From CAZPAN01 sp964428485 (lineage in GTDB: Bacteria; Actinomycetota; Coriobacteriia; Coriobacteriales; CADBOM01): a stretch of 33,910 nt of DNA. This document shows, one piece after another, positions 1 to 8,029 of the stretch. Within the stretch, counting starts at the first letter, position 1. Each line of letters starts with the position of its first letter. A program made the translations under genes and the position numbers. The DNA lies in NCBI GenBank assembly GCA_964428485.1, contig CAYRYP010000005.1:1-33910 (forward strand), written 5' to 3'. The notes beneath the pieces are model-generated. The model ran no database searches. It had not been told where the DNA came from and worked only from the letters and a program-made list of their open reading frames with translations.

Positions 1-1
1 G

Positions 2-1027
2 CTACTCTCCCTCGCCGATCCACGGCATCATAGCGCGCAGCTCCGCGCCAACCTCCTCGATCAGATGCTCGCTTTGCTGGCGCCGCTTCGCGAGGAAGTG
101 GATCTTTCTACCTGCAGAGGGACTCATCTCGGTCAAAAACTCGCTCGCGAAGGTGCCGTCCTGAATCTCGTCAAGAATCCGCCTCATCTCTCTGCGCGTC
201 TCCTCGGTGACGATGCGCCTTCCTGTACGATAGGCACCGTACTCCGCGGTGTTGGAGATGGAGTTGGCCATCTTCACGAAGCCGCCCTCGATAACGAGAT
301 CCACGATCAGCTTGACCTCGTGGCAAGTCTCGTAGTAAGCCATCTCGGGTTCGTAGCCTGCCTCGACTAGCGTGTCGAAGCCGGCATGGATCAACTCGGA
401 GACACCGCCACACAAAACGGCCTGCTCGCCGAAGAGATCGGTCTCGGTCTCCTCCCGAAACGTCGTCTCTAAGATCCCCGAGCGTCCGGCCCCAATCGCA
501 GCTGCGTACGCGAGGGCGATCTCCTTGGCTCGACCGGTGTGATCCTGGTCGACGGAGACGAGACACGGGACACCGTAGCCCTCAGTGTACATCTGACGCA
601 CAGTGCGTCCCGGACCCTTGGGAGCGATCATGATCACGTCGATGAAGGGCTCTGGCACGATGGTGCCGTAAAGGATGTTGAAGCCATGAGCGAATGCAAG
701 AGCGTTGCCCTCCTTCATGTGAGGGGCGATCTTGGAGCAGTAGATGTCGGGGCAGTTCTCATCGGGAACGAGCATCATGACCACATCCCCGGCCTCCGCA
801 GCCTCCTCGACCTCCATGACCCTAAAGTTGTCATGCGAGGCGGCGAATTCTAAGGCCACACCCCAACGCGGAGAGCTCTTCCTAAGGCCAACAACCACGT
901 CCACCCCGCTCTCCGCAAGGTTCATCGCATGCGCATGCCCCTGGCTTCCGAAGCCTATGACGGCAACGGTCTTGCCGTCGAGCACACCCAGGTTGCAATC
1001 GCTCTCGTAGTACTTGGCAATCGACAT
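2..1027 (-). CDS. ilvC: Ketol-acid reductoisomerase (NADP+)
   Basis: Class I ketol-acid reductoisomerase of valine, leucine and isoleucine synthesis: it isomerises and reduces acetolactate or acetohydroxybutyrate with NAD(P)H and Mg2+. The 341-residue protein matches the short class I length. Visible motifs are the Rossmann loop GFGSQGHAHA (residues 25-34), the cofactor loop LRKSSPRW (48-55), FAHGFN with the conserved His, and the metal-binding ETETDLFGEQ and CHEVKLIVDL blocks. The two serines of the cofactor loop usually signal NADPH preference. The usual GPGH motif reads GPGR here. The frame is open 18 codons further upstream, but the ATG at 1027 is chosen because AAGGAGG lies just 5' and homology starts there. 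The stop is at 2-4, so the gene is complete; possible operon partners downstream lie outside the window. Confidence 0.97.
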   Translation of the reverse strand: MSIAKYYESDCNLGVLDGKTVAVIGFGSQGHAHAMNLAESGVDVVVGLRKSSPRWGVALEFAASHDNFRVMEVEEAAEAGDVVMMLVPDENCPDIYCSKIAPHMKEGNALAFAHGFNILYGTIVPEPFIDVIMIAPKGPGRTVRQMYTEGYGVPCLVSVDQDHTGRAKEIALAYAAAIGAGRSGILETTFREETETDLFGEQAVLCGGVSELIHAGFDTLVEAGYEPEMAYYETCHEVKLIVDLVIEGGFVKMANSISNTAEYGAYRTGRRIVTEETRREMRRILDEIQDGTFASEFLTEMSPSAGRKIHFLAKRRQQSEHLIEEVGAELRAMMPWIGEGE

Positions 1028-1056
1028 CTCCCGGCCTCCTTCGCAAAGACAACACA

Positions 1057-1075
1057 GCCGCCAGTCCTTGGCGGC
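1057..1075 (-). promoter_or_regulatory. Hairpin in ilvC leader
   Basis: A perfect 7-bp stem (GCCGCCA/TGGCGGC) with a 5-nt loop lies about 30 nt upstream of the ilvC start codon, between any promoter and the ribosome site. A possible -10 (CATAAT) is at 1108-1113 on the minus strand, without a good -35. The hairpin could be an attenuator or mRNA-stability element. The downstream T content is poor, so I do not call it a terminator. Confidence 0.35.
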
Positions 1076-1179
1076 CCCCACCCAACGGTTCCGGGACCGT
1101 ATTCTTGATTATGCTACGTGCACTAATTTTCTGCTTCGTTAAATTGATCGAATCCGCATCCGGTTCGCCCGCGACGGGA

Positions 1180-1201
1180 TACCATTGTCCTACCATTGTC
1201 C
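1180..1201. repeat. Two tandem 11-bp repeats
   Basis: The 11-mer TACCATTGTCC occurs twice back to back, ending 15 bp before the ribosome site of the downstream AAA+ ATPase gene. It could be a replication-slippage duplication or a regulator site. Nothing else in the 203-bp divergent region stands out except the ilvC leader hairpin. Confidence 0.6.
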
Positions 1202-1230
1202 TGGACGCGGAACTCGAAAGGAGGGTTTCC

Positions 1231-2502
1231 ATGGACGCGGCGAGGCTTCTCGAGAGACTCGAAGGACTTGTGATATTCAGAGAGCTACTGGAGGTGCCGG
1301 TGGTCTCCGCGCTCAGAGACGCCCTCGAGGCGATATCGCTCTGCGATGGCACCGCCCAATCGAGACTTCTGGCCGTGAGCGCTGTCGCTAGATTCGAATC
1401 GTTCCTGTTCAAGGAGGGGTCGTGCTGGTCGGAGGTGCTGGCAGACTCGGCGTTCGGAGTCGACAACCCACATGTGCGCGAGTACACCCGTGCAAGGGCC
1501 CGCGGTGAGAAGTCAGACTTCCTGATATGCAACGCGACCGAGGCCGATCTCTCGACATTGGATGAGCTCGCACTAGTGAACCTAGAAGCGCTTGCCGAGA
1601 TGGCACAGAGCGGCTCTGTATCGGAAGACCCTGGCGATCCGCACCGGTTACTCGCCTCCTCCCTGCGCTCGCTACCGAGCTGGAGCATCTGCGAGATCGA
1701 CTTCCGAGCCCGCTACGCGGACAGGCTGACATCGATCGCGACCACGGGATACGGGATCTTCTCCAAGCACCACGTGTTCACCCTTCAGCAAGGAGAGCTC
1801 GCAGCTGTCAAACACCCCGACCCAATAATGCTTGCCGACCTCCCGGGATACGAGGCCGAGCGCGCGAAGGTAATAGAGAACACGGAGGCCCTGCTTTGCG
1901 GAAAACCCGCGTGCAACGTGCTTCTATACGGGGAGGCCGGCACCGGGAAGTCCAGCACCGTCAAAGCGATCGTCAACGAATACGCTCCTATGGGACTCAG
2001 ACTCGTAGAGATCAGGAAGAGCCAGCTCTTCGATCTACCCCTTCTGATGGACGAACTTGCCGACAATCCACTCAAATTCATCGTGTTCGTCGACGACCTC
2101 AGCTTCTCCGCGGTCGACGACAACTTTGCCGCGCTAAAAGCCATCCTCGAGGGAGGGGCGGGCGGGCGCGCCTCTAATGCGGTCGTCTACGCGACATCCA
2201 ATCGCAGACACCTGGTGAAAGAGACCGCCGAGGACCGCGTGGGAACCGACATCCACGAGCTGGACACCAGGCAGGAGACGATGAGCCTCTCCGCACGGTT
2301 CGGGTTGATAGTAACCTTCTCCAGCCCGGACAGACGCCGCTTCGCGGAGATCCTGGAGAGCCTGGCCGCAGAAGCAGGCCTTGGGATCGAACGCGATGAG
2401 CTGGTCAGGCGCGGAGAGGCATTCGCGATCCGGGCTGGCGGCAGAAGCCCGCGTGCAGCCAGGCAGTTCATCGACCTGCTGATCGCCGGCGTGGAGGTGT
2501 GA
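1231..2502 (+). CDS. DUF815-type AAA+ ATPase
   Basis: Predicted cytoplasmic ATPase of 423 residues resembling the DUF815 family of P-loop ATP-binding proteins, whose cellular role is not established. Walker A is GEAGTGKSS (residues 234-242) and Walker B is FIVFVDDL with Asp288-Asp289. A later GRSPRAARQF segment resembles a sensor/arginine region. The N-terminal ~200 residues are helical and family-specific. The frame is open 42 codons further 5', but the ATG at 1231 follows AAAGGAGG at 1217-1224 with ideal spacing, and the upstream codons are not protein-like. It is a single gene, divergent from ilvC and convergent with rnr. No substrate can be assigned from context. Confidence 0.88.
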   Translation: MDAARLLERLEGLVIFRELLEVPVVSALRDALEAISLCDGTAQSRLLAVSAVARFESFLFKEGSCWSEVLADSAFGVDNPHVREYTRARARGEKSDFLICNATEADLSTLDELALVNLEALAEMAQSGSVSEDPGDPHRLLASSLRSLPSWSICEIDFRARYADRLTSIATTGYGIFSKHHVFTLQQGELAAVKHPDPIMLADLPGYEAERAKVIENTEALLCGKPACNVLLYGEAGTGKSSTVKAIVNEYAPMGLRLVEIRKSQLFDLPLLMDELADNPLKFIVFVDDLSFSAVDDNFAALKAILEGGAGGRASNAVVYATSNRRHLVKETAEDRVGTDIHELDTRQETMSLSARFGLIVTFSSPDRRRFAEILESLAAEAGLGIERDELVRRGEAFAIRAGGRSPRAARQFIDLLIAGVEV

Positions 2503-2527
2503 GCAGCCATGTGACTCGTGTTGTGTT

Positions 2528-2547
2528 GAATGCGTCGTCTCGCATTC
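2528..2547. terminator. Hairpin between convergent genes
   Basis: A perfect 7-bp stem (GAATGCG/CGCATTC) with a 6-nt loop sits in the 57-bp gap between the converging ATPase gene and rnr. It is placed as a bidirectional terminator would be, but has no T-run on either side. A Rho-dependent end or simple 3'-end protection is equally possible. Confidence 0.4.
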
Positions 2548-2559
2548 GTTGCGCGCGAA

Positions 2560-4641
2560 TCACGCGAGCCGAAACGCGAGTCTAGCCCTCGATCCGGCCG
2601 ATCCGGTAGATATCAGCACCACGCGCACGCGCTGCCCCAGGCCGAAGGTCCTGCCACGGGGACTATCTAGATCCGTCAGCACCCTCTTCGTCTCGTCGAA
2701 CGAGTACCAGCCGTCTAGGGACCGCACCGAGACCAGACCCTCGCACCCATTTGTGATCCTCACGAAGAAGCCGAACGAGAGCACGTTGACGATCATCGCG
2801 TCGAAGGTCTGCCCCACGAAGCCCTCCATATACTCGCAGATCCTACGCTCGAGGGCCTCGTAAGAGGCTTTCTCGGCCTCGCGCTCCATCGCAGACGAGT
2901 GCTCACAGAGTTGCTGGAGCTGATCGGCCATCTGTCCGATACCGACAACGGCGGAGGGAAGCGGCTCACTCCTGGGGATCTCACCCCTGTCACGGGCCGC
3001 CTCGAAGAGCCTGTATCTCAAAAACCTGTGCGCTATAAGATCTGGGTAGCGTCTGATCGGGGAGGTGAAATGGGTGTATCCCGTCGACGCCAGACCAAAG
3101 TGCGTTGTGAACCCATCGCGGTAGACCGCCTGCTTCATCGCTCTCAGTAGCATCCCGTTGACGATCTCGCTCACAGGCTTGCCCCGGACGGAGTCGAGAA
3201 CCGACTGGATAGACCTGTTGGTGGGGGCGAGCGACCCCTTAAGCACTCCGAGCTCCCTTAGAACCGGAACGACCTCCTCCAGAGAGCTCGGTGAGGGTTC
3301 GTCGTGAACTCGGTAGACCATGGGAGATCCGGCGTCCAGCATGAACGAGGCGACGGTCTCGTTCGCGAGTATCATCGCCTCCTCGACCAGGTCGGTCGCA
3401 TCGTTTCTCGTGCGCTTGACGATGTCGATCGGCTCCCCGGAATCGGAGAAGACGATCTTAAGCTCGCTAGACTCGAAGTCGAGCGCACCTCTCGCAATCC
3501 TCCTCGCGAAGAGCTTTCGGCTCACACGGTGCAACCCATCGAGAACTCCCCGCGCCTCCTCACTAGGATAGGGGCAGCCCCCATCGAACATCTCCTGAAC
3601 ATGGCCGTAGTCGAGCCTCAAACGCGAGCGAATGACGCTCGGATACATCTCTGACCTCACGACCTTGCAGCTCCCATCCAGGTAGATGTCGACCGTGAAG
3701 GCAAGCCTCTCCTCATCCGGGTTCAGCGAGCACAGCCCGTTGCTGAGCCTCTCCGGCAGCATCGGGATCACCCTGTCGGGGAAGTAGGTGCTCGTCGCGC
3801 GGCGACGGGCGTCGAGGTCGAGCGATGTACCCCATCTCACATAGTGGGAGACATCGGCGATGTGGACCCCAAGCCTCACCAGTCCATCGACATGCTCCAA
3901 CGAGAGAGCGTCGTCAAAGTCCTTGGCATCCGCGGGGTCTATGGTGAGGATGAACCTGTCGCGGAGGTCGCGCCTGTCCGGCTCCTGCAGGGCGGAGTCG
4001 ATGTCGAGTCTAAGCTCGCCCGCCTCCTCGATGGCCCCCTGGCTAAATGCGGTCTCTAGGCCATGACGAGCCGCTATGATCTCCTCGGCTATTCCGGGAT
4101 CTCCCTCACGCCCCAGTATCCTCACGACGACTCCACTGGGCGACTCGCGCCTAGAGGGATACGTCTCCATAGCGAGCATGACGATGTCGGACTCCCCAGG
4201 ACAGACGCTCTCGGTGGTCCTCGCGCGGATGAGGTAATCCATCCGTGCATCCTGGGGAATCACGAAGCCGATCCCGTCGAGCAGGATGTACATCCCCACG
4301 ATCGTGGAGTGGGCGCGGTGCAGCACACGATCGACGGTGGCGATGGGAGCACGGGAGCCGAAGCGGCGCGATCCATCGGAGGCGCCGGAGCCGTCGCGCC
4401 CACCCCCAGACGAGCTGGGCCGGACGCGCACGGTGTCGCCATCCATAGCGCCGTTGATCCTACGCGCGGGTATGAAGAACTTGCCATCGGAGGTCTCCAC
4501 GAATCCGTAGCCCTCCGAGGTTATGCTGATGGTTCCGGTGGGGAATGCGGCCGACGGCGTCTTGCGCCTCGTGCTGGAATGCCCGGCTCCTCTAGAGCCG
4601 CGGCGGCCCTTGCGCTTCCCGCCCCTCCTGCCAGATGGCAT
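2560..4641 (-). CDS. rnr: Ribonuclease R (RNB-family exoribonuclease)
   Basis: 3'-to-5' processive exoribonuclease that degrades structured RNA. The 693-residue protein shows a basic Gly/Arg/Lys N-terminus (1-30), a cold-shock domain beginning GTISITSEGYGF, and the central RNB catalytic domain with the metal-binding block DPADAKDFDDALS. The latter is followed by VHIADVSHYV and LPERLSNGLCSL. A C-terminal S1 domain begins near VGQTFDAMIVNV. It ends right after the S1 domain, without the long Lys-rich tail of E. coli RNase R. The ATG follows GGGAGGAA closely. It lies 23 nt after ctpA and is probably the last gene of the ftsE-ftsX-ctpA-rnr transcript. The smpB gene that often follows rnr is absent here. 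Confidence 0.95.
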   Translation of the reverse strand: MPSGRRGGKRKGRRGSRGAGHSSTRRKTPSAAFPTGTISITSEGYGFVETSDGKFFIPARRINGAMDGDTVRVRPSSSGGGRDGSGASDGSRRFGSRAPIATVDRVLHRAHSTIVGMYILLDGIGFVIPQDARMDYLIRARTTESVCPGESDIVMLAMETYPSRRESPSGVVVRILGREGDPGIAEEIIAARHGLETAFSQGAIEEAGELRLDIDSALQEPDRRDLRDRFILTIDPADAKDFDDALSLEHVDGLVRLGVHIADVSHYVRWGTSLDLDARRRATSTYFPDRVIPMLPERLSNGLCSLNPDEERLAFTVDIYLDGSCKVVRSEMYPSVIRSRLRLDYGHVQEMFDGGCPYPSEEARGVLDGLHRVSRKLFARRIARGALDFESSELKIVFSDSGEPIDIVKRTRNDATDLVEEAMILANETVASFMLDAGSPMVYRVHDEPSPSSLEEVVPVLRELGVLKGSLAPTNRSIQSVLDSVRGKPVSEIVNGMLLRAMKQAVYRDGFTTHFGLASTGYTHFTSPIRRYPDLIAHRFLRYRLFEAARDRGEIPRSEPLPSAVVGIGQMADQLQQLCEHSSAMEREAEKASYEALERRICEYMEGFVGQTFDAMIVNVLSFGFFVRITNGCEGLVSVRSLDGWYSFDETKRVLTDLDSPRGRTFGLGQRVRVVLISTGSAGSRARLAFRLA

Positions 4642-4664
4642 CGGGTTCCTCCCAGTTGGCCGGA

Positions 4665-5999
4665 TCAGCCCTGCGAGGCAATCGCCTCGATAGCTGCCTG
4701 AAGCTGAGCGTCCGAATCGATATTGCCCGATTGGGTGTCATCTGAAGAGTCAGACGACTCAACCACGATATCCGGAGTGACCCCGACGCCGTCGATCACA
4801 TCGCCGTCCGGGCTACGGTACTCCGCTATCGTGAACTTGATCCCGCCGCCGAACGAGAGGCCGATCAGCGTCTGCACCGTCCCCTTGCCGTAGGTCGTCT
4901 CCCCGACGATGGTGGCCCGGCCATGGTCCTGGAGCGCCGCAGCAACGATCTCCGACGCCGATGCGCTGTTGCCATTCACCAGCACCGCCATCGGAAGGTC
5001 GCAGATCGCCTCGCCACTTACCATCTGATCCTGCTCGCCGGAGTTGCTGTAGAGCTGCACGGCGATGCCCTCCTCCACGAACAGCGACACCACACCTATG
5101 GCTTGTTCGAGGAAGCCTCCGCCGTTGTCACGAAGGTCGAGCACTATCGAGGTCGCGCCCTGCGATTGTAGGTCCTCGAGAGCCTCCGTCACCTCCTGCG
5201 TAGTGGTGGAGTTGAACGTGGAGAGCTTTATGATCCCGGTAGTGTCGACCAGCTGGTACTCGACGCTGGGGATGGAGATGTCCTGTACCTCTATCGTGGT
5301 CTGAAGTGTCTCCCCATCCCTCGACCACACTATATCGACGGTCTCGCCGGGATCGCGCTCTATCGCCTCCTGAACCGCCTGGGTATCCCAAGGGCCCTCC
5401 GCCTCGTCGATGGAAACCACCACGTCTCCCACCTGCACGCCGGCGTCTTCGGCAGGCGTTCCCTCGTAGACCGTCGACACCACCACGTCGTCGCCATCCT
5501 GATAGATGGCAATCCCTATCCCTATGAAGGAGCCGGTGGTACTCGCCAGGTAGTCCGCGTACTCGTCCTCATCGAAGTACTGCGCGTAGGCGTCCCCGGT
5601 GGATTCCAGGAGAGCCTCTATCGTCCCCTCTGTCGCAGCGTCGGCGTCGACGTCGTAGATCCCCGAGGAGTCCAGTAGCGTCGCGACCTCGTCGAGCCGT
5701 GCCGAGATCTCGGAGGCATCTGTGGTCGCACCCTCCTCCAGATACTGTGGAGTACGGCTGAACACGTCCACGAGACCAGTTGCCATCGTGGCCTGACCAA
5801 CGATGAAAGCGAAGATCGCCATGAGGAGAAGGGCGACGGCGACCCTCTTCCCCGACCACCAGGATCTAACGGCACACTCGGGCGCCTCCTGGCATTCAGT
5901 CTCGTTCAAGGTATCTGAAAAAGAAGATGGACGCGTGTCCATCTCGGCATCCTCGCCGAGGTCCACGCGCCCACCCCTGCTCTTATCGTTTAGATCCAT
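4665..5999 (-). CDS. ctpA: S41 family C-terminal processing protease
   Basis: Membrane-anchored PDZ serine protease (CtpA/Prc family) that trims extracytoplasmic proteins, often cell-wall hydrolases. It has a ~50-residue cytoplasmic N-terminus, one TM segment (LLLMAIFAFIVG region) and an extracellular part. A PDZ domain follows (GTPAEDAGVQVGDVVVSID), then the S41 core with the Ser in NGNSASASE and the Lys in ETTYGKGTVQ. The C-terminus has a D/S-rich tail. The frame also allows a TTG at 6011, but GGGAG abuts that codon and suits the ATG at 5999 better (444 residues). It sits directly downstream of ftsX, consistent with a role in division-linked wall remodelling. Confidence 0.93.
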   Translation of the reverse strand: MDLNDKSRGGRVDLGEDAEMDTRPSSFSDTLNETECQEAPECAVRSWWSGKRVAVALLLMAIFAFIVGQATMATGLVDVFSRTPQYLEEGATTDASEISARLDEVATLLDSSGIYDVDADAATEGTIEALLESTGDAYAQYFDEDEYADYLASTTGSFIGIGIAIYQDGDDVVVSTVYEGTPAEDAGVQVGDVVVSIDEAEGPWDTQAVQEAIERDPGETVDIVWSRDGETLQTTIEVQDISIPSVEYQLVDTTGIIKLSTFNSTTTQEVTEALEDLQSQGATSIVLDLRDNGGGFLEQAIGVVSLFVEEGIAVQLYSNSGEQDQMVSGEAICDLPMAVLVNGNSASASEIVAAALQDHGRATIVGETTYGKGTVQTLIGLSFGGGIKFTIAEYRSPDGDVIDGVGVTPDIVVESSDSSDDTQSGNIDSDAQLQAAIEAIASQG

Positions 6000-6021
6000 T
6001 TTCCAGAGCAACTCCCGTTAC

Positions 6022-6810
6022 CTAGACCTTCAGGTACCTGCGCATCGCCAGCGCCGACCCAAAGAGGCCTATGAGAAGTCCTATCACCAAAAGGGTCAGC
6101 GANNNNNNNNNNNNNNNNNNNNNNNNNNNNNNNNNNNNNNNNNNNNNNNNNNNNNNNNNNNNNNNNNNNNNNNNNNNNNNNNNNNNNNNNNNNNNNNNNN
6201 NNAGCCTGATCGTGTTGTTGATGAAGATCAGGGTCACGAACACCAACAGCACGACTGCCGCAATCGCTGCATAGCGGACGATGTTGGTAACGCTGAAGAG
6301 CCTCTCGACACTTCGCTGACCATACATGATCGATTCGGACGGATCATCCGGATCGTCGCAGATCTCGCGGAACGTCTCATAGTTCTCGAGCTGTGTGGCG
6401 ACGATCTCTACCTGCTGCGGATCGGTCAGCTCGATCTCTATCGAGCGGGGCAGGGGGTTGTCGTCACCGAGCGCGTCGATAATATCCTGGTTGGTCGACG
6501 ATGAGTTCTTGAAGTTCTCCAACGCCTCTTCCTTGGTGGTGAAGTCGACGCTATCGACGTACTCAAGCCCTTCGGCGTAGGTCATGACATCCTGTATGTC
6601 CTCGTCGCTGGCTTCGTCGGCGACGTAAGCGGTAATGCTAACCCTGTCCTCGACGGACTCCACGACCGACTCAACCATGATGCTAGCAAAGAAAAATGTA
6701 CCGATGAGGAGAAGTGACAGGAAGATCGTTATGGTCGATCCGATGGCGGTGGAGAAGTTCCTCTTGAAGTTTATGAAGGCTTCCTTGATGAAGTAGATGA
6801 GGTTACGCAT
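6022..6810 (-). CDS. ftsX: FtsX cell-division permease, interrupted by gap
   Basis: Membrane partner of FtsE; in other bacteria FtsEX transmits ATP hydrolysis to peptidoglycan hydrolases at the septum. Residues 1-~202 show TM1 (STITIFLSLLLIGTFFF), the extracellular FtsX domain (VSITAYVADEA onwards) and TM2 (AAIAAVVLLVFVTLIFINN). The 100-N gap then replaces the cytoplasmic loop and TM3, and the last 26 residues form the final TM and end MRRYLKV. Known residues total about 228, against about 300 in typical FtsX, so about 70 residues are probably missing. The nominal frame across the Ns is meaningless. The start overlaps the end of ftsE by 8 nt, implying translational coupling. Confidence 0.93.
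   Translation of the reverse strand: MRNLIYFIKEAFINFKRNFSTAIGSTITIFLSLLLIGTFFFASIMVESVVESVEDRVSITAYVADEASDEDIQDVMTYAEGLEYVDSVDFTTKEEALENFKNSSSTNQDIIDALGDDNPLPRSIEIELTDPQQVEIVATQLENYETFREICDDPDDPSESIMYGQRSVERLFSVTNIVRYAAIAAVVLLVFVTLIFINNTIRXXXXXXXXXXXXXXXXXXXXXXXXXXXXXXXXXXSLTLLVIGLLIGLFGSALAMRRYLKV
6103..6202. other. Assembly gap of 100 N
   Basis: Exactly 100 Ns, the usual placeholder for a scaffold gap of unknown length. It falls inside ftsX. From the usual FtsX length the missing DNA is nearer 200 bp than 100 bp (estimate). Confidence 0.99.
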
Positions 6811-7885
6811 CGATCCCGTACACCCCCCTATCTTGATCGCGGATGACGTGACCGCCCTCGAGGGCCACGACGCGCCTTCTCATGCTGTTGACCATCTCCT
6901 TGTCGTGCGTGGCGACGAGAACGATGGTGCCAGTGCGGTTGATCCTGTCGAGAAGGCGCATGATCCCAAGCGATGTCTGAGGGTCGAGGTTTCCGGTGGG
7001 CTCGTCGCAGATCAGAAGCGGGGGCCTGTTGACGATCGCGCGGGCGATCGAAGCTCTCTGCTGCTCTCCGCCGGAGAGCTGGTCGGGGTACTTGTCGAGC
7101 TTGCCCTCGAGTCCGACGAGCCTGAGCACCTCGGGCACCTGGGTGTTGATGATGTGCTTGGACTTGCCGATGACCTCCAACGCAAAGGCCACGTTCTCAA
7201 ACGCAGTCTTTTTCGGGAGCAGCTTGAAGTCCTGGAAGACGCACCCGATGTTGCGCCTGAGAAACGGAACCCTCCAACTCTTCATGTTGGAGAGATTCTC
7301 ACCAGCGACGTAGAGGTTTCCAGACGTCACCTCGAGCTCGCGATTGATGAGTCTGATAAAGGTGGACTTGCCCGATCCGGAGTGTCCGACCAAAAACACG
7401 AACTCCCCGGGGTAGACCTTGAGGTTGACGTTTTCAAGAGCGGGCTTATCGGGCTGTGCATCGTAGATCTTGGTCACGCTGTCGAACACTATCGCCGGCT
7501 TGGCACCCGAAGCAGCCTGGCTCTGGGGCTCGACACCACGCTTCCCGCGCTTCCTCCTACTCGGTAGGCCAGAGCCTGCGCGACCCCTCCTGCCTCCAGC
7601 GGTCCTTCCCGCGCTGGTCCTCGATGGGCTGGTGGAGAAGGACTGATCCTGCGGATCGACGGCGGGAATCGAGGAGGTGCTGTTGTTGGTTTGCACCGAC
7701 GTGTGGTTAGTGATGACGTCGTCTTCCGAGAAAAGGTTCAGCTCATCGGATGCCCCGATGCGCTGATCGTCGATGCGTGGAAGATTCGCGGACGTCTCGT
7801 TTTTGTTCGAGGTCTTCACATGAGCGCCGGTGACATTGGGATCCCCGGAGGTGCTCTCCTCAAAACGACGTTCCTCTGAACTCAC
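6803..7885 (-). CDS. ftsE: FtsE cell-division ATPase with long N-terminal extension
   Basis: ABC-type ATPase of the FtsEX complex. The ABC domain spans residues ~130-360, with Walker A GHSGSGKS (167-174), signature LSGGEQQRA, Walker B LLICDEPTGNLD and the switch His in VATHDKEMV. Standard FtsE is about 225-230 residues. Here a ~130-residue extension precedes it: Ser/Thr/Asp/Asn-rich (1-95), then Arg/Gly/Lys-rich (96-117). The GTG start at 7885 has TTGGAGA at good spacing, and no Met codon occurs between it and the ABC domain, so the extension is probably real. A shorter product from an internal GTG/TTG cannot be excluded. Confidence 0.94.
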   Translation of the reverse strand: MSSEERRFEESTSGDPNVTGAHVKTSNKNETSANLPRIDDQRIGASDELNLFSEDDVITNHTSVQTNNSTSSIPAVDPQDQSFSTSPSRTSAGRTAGGRRGRAGSGLPSRRKRGKRGVEPQSQAASGAKPAIVFDSVTKIYDAQPDKPALENVNLKVYPGEFVFLVGHSGSGKSTFIRLINRELEVTSGNLYVAGENLSNMKSWRVPFLRRNIGCVFQDFKLLPKKTAFENVAFALEVIGKSKHIINTQVPEVLRLVGLEGKLDKYPDQLSGGEQQRASIARAIVNRPPLLICDEPTGNLDPQTSLGIMRLLDRINRTGTIVLVATHDKEMVNSMRRRVVALEGGHVIRDQDRGVYGIDA

Positions 7886-7932
7886 ATGATCTCCAATCGA
7901 AACAAACTACGTTTAAGCTGTGGGATTTCGAA

Positions 7933-8027
7933 TGTGCCCAGACATTCTAGCAGAGAGACGAAACCACGAGTGCCCTTTGGCACGTCAAGTGTGCCCCAGA
8001 GCACAGTAAAGGGCCTAAAGAGGGCAC
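7933..8027. repeat. Clustered GTGCCC/GGGCAC motifs upstream of ftsE
   Basis: Within 95 bp, GTGCCC occurs at 7934, 7970 and 7991, and its complement GGGCAC at 8022. Half-site GGCAC is at 7979. GTGCC/GGCAC at 7970-7983 forms a perfect small hairpin, and AGTGCCCT/AGGGCACT form a longer-range inverted pair. The stretch spans the gap between the end of the transketolase C-subunit gene and the start of ftsE. It could be a terminator array or a multi-site operator for ftsE. Confidence 0.45.
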
Positions 8028-8029
8028 TT

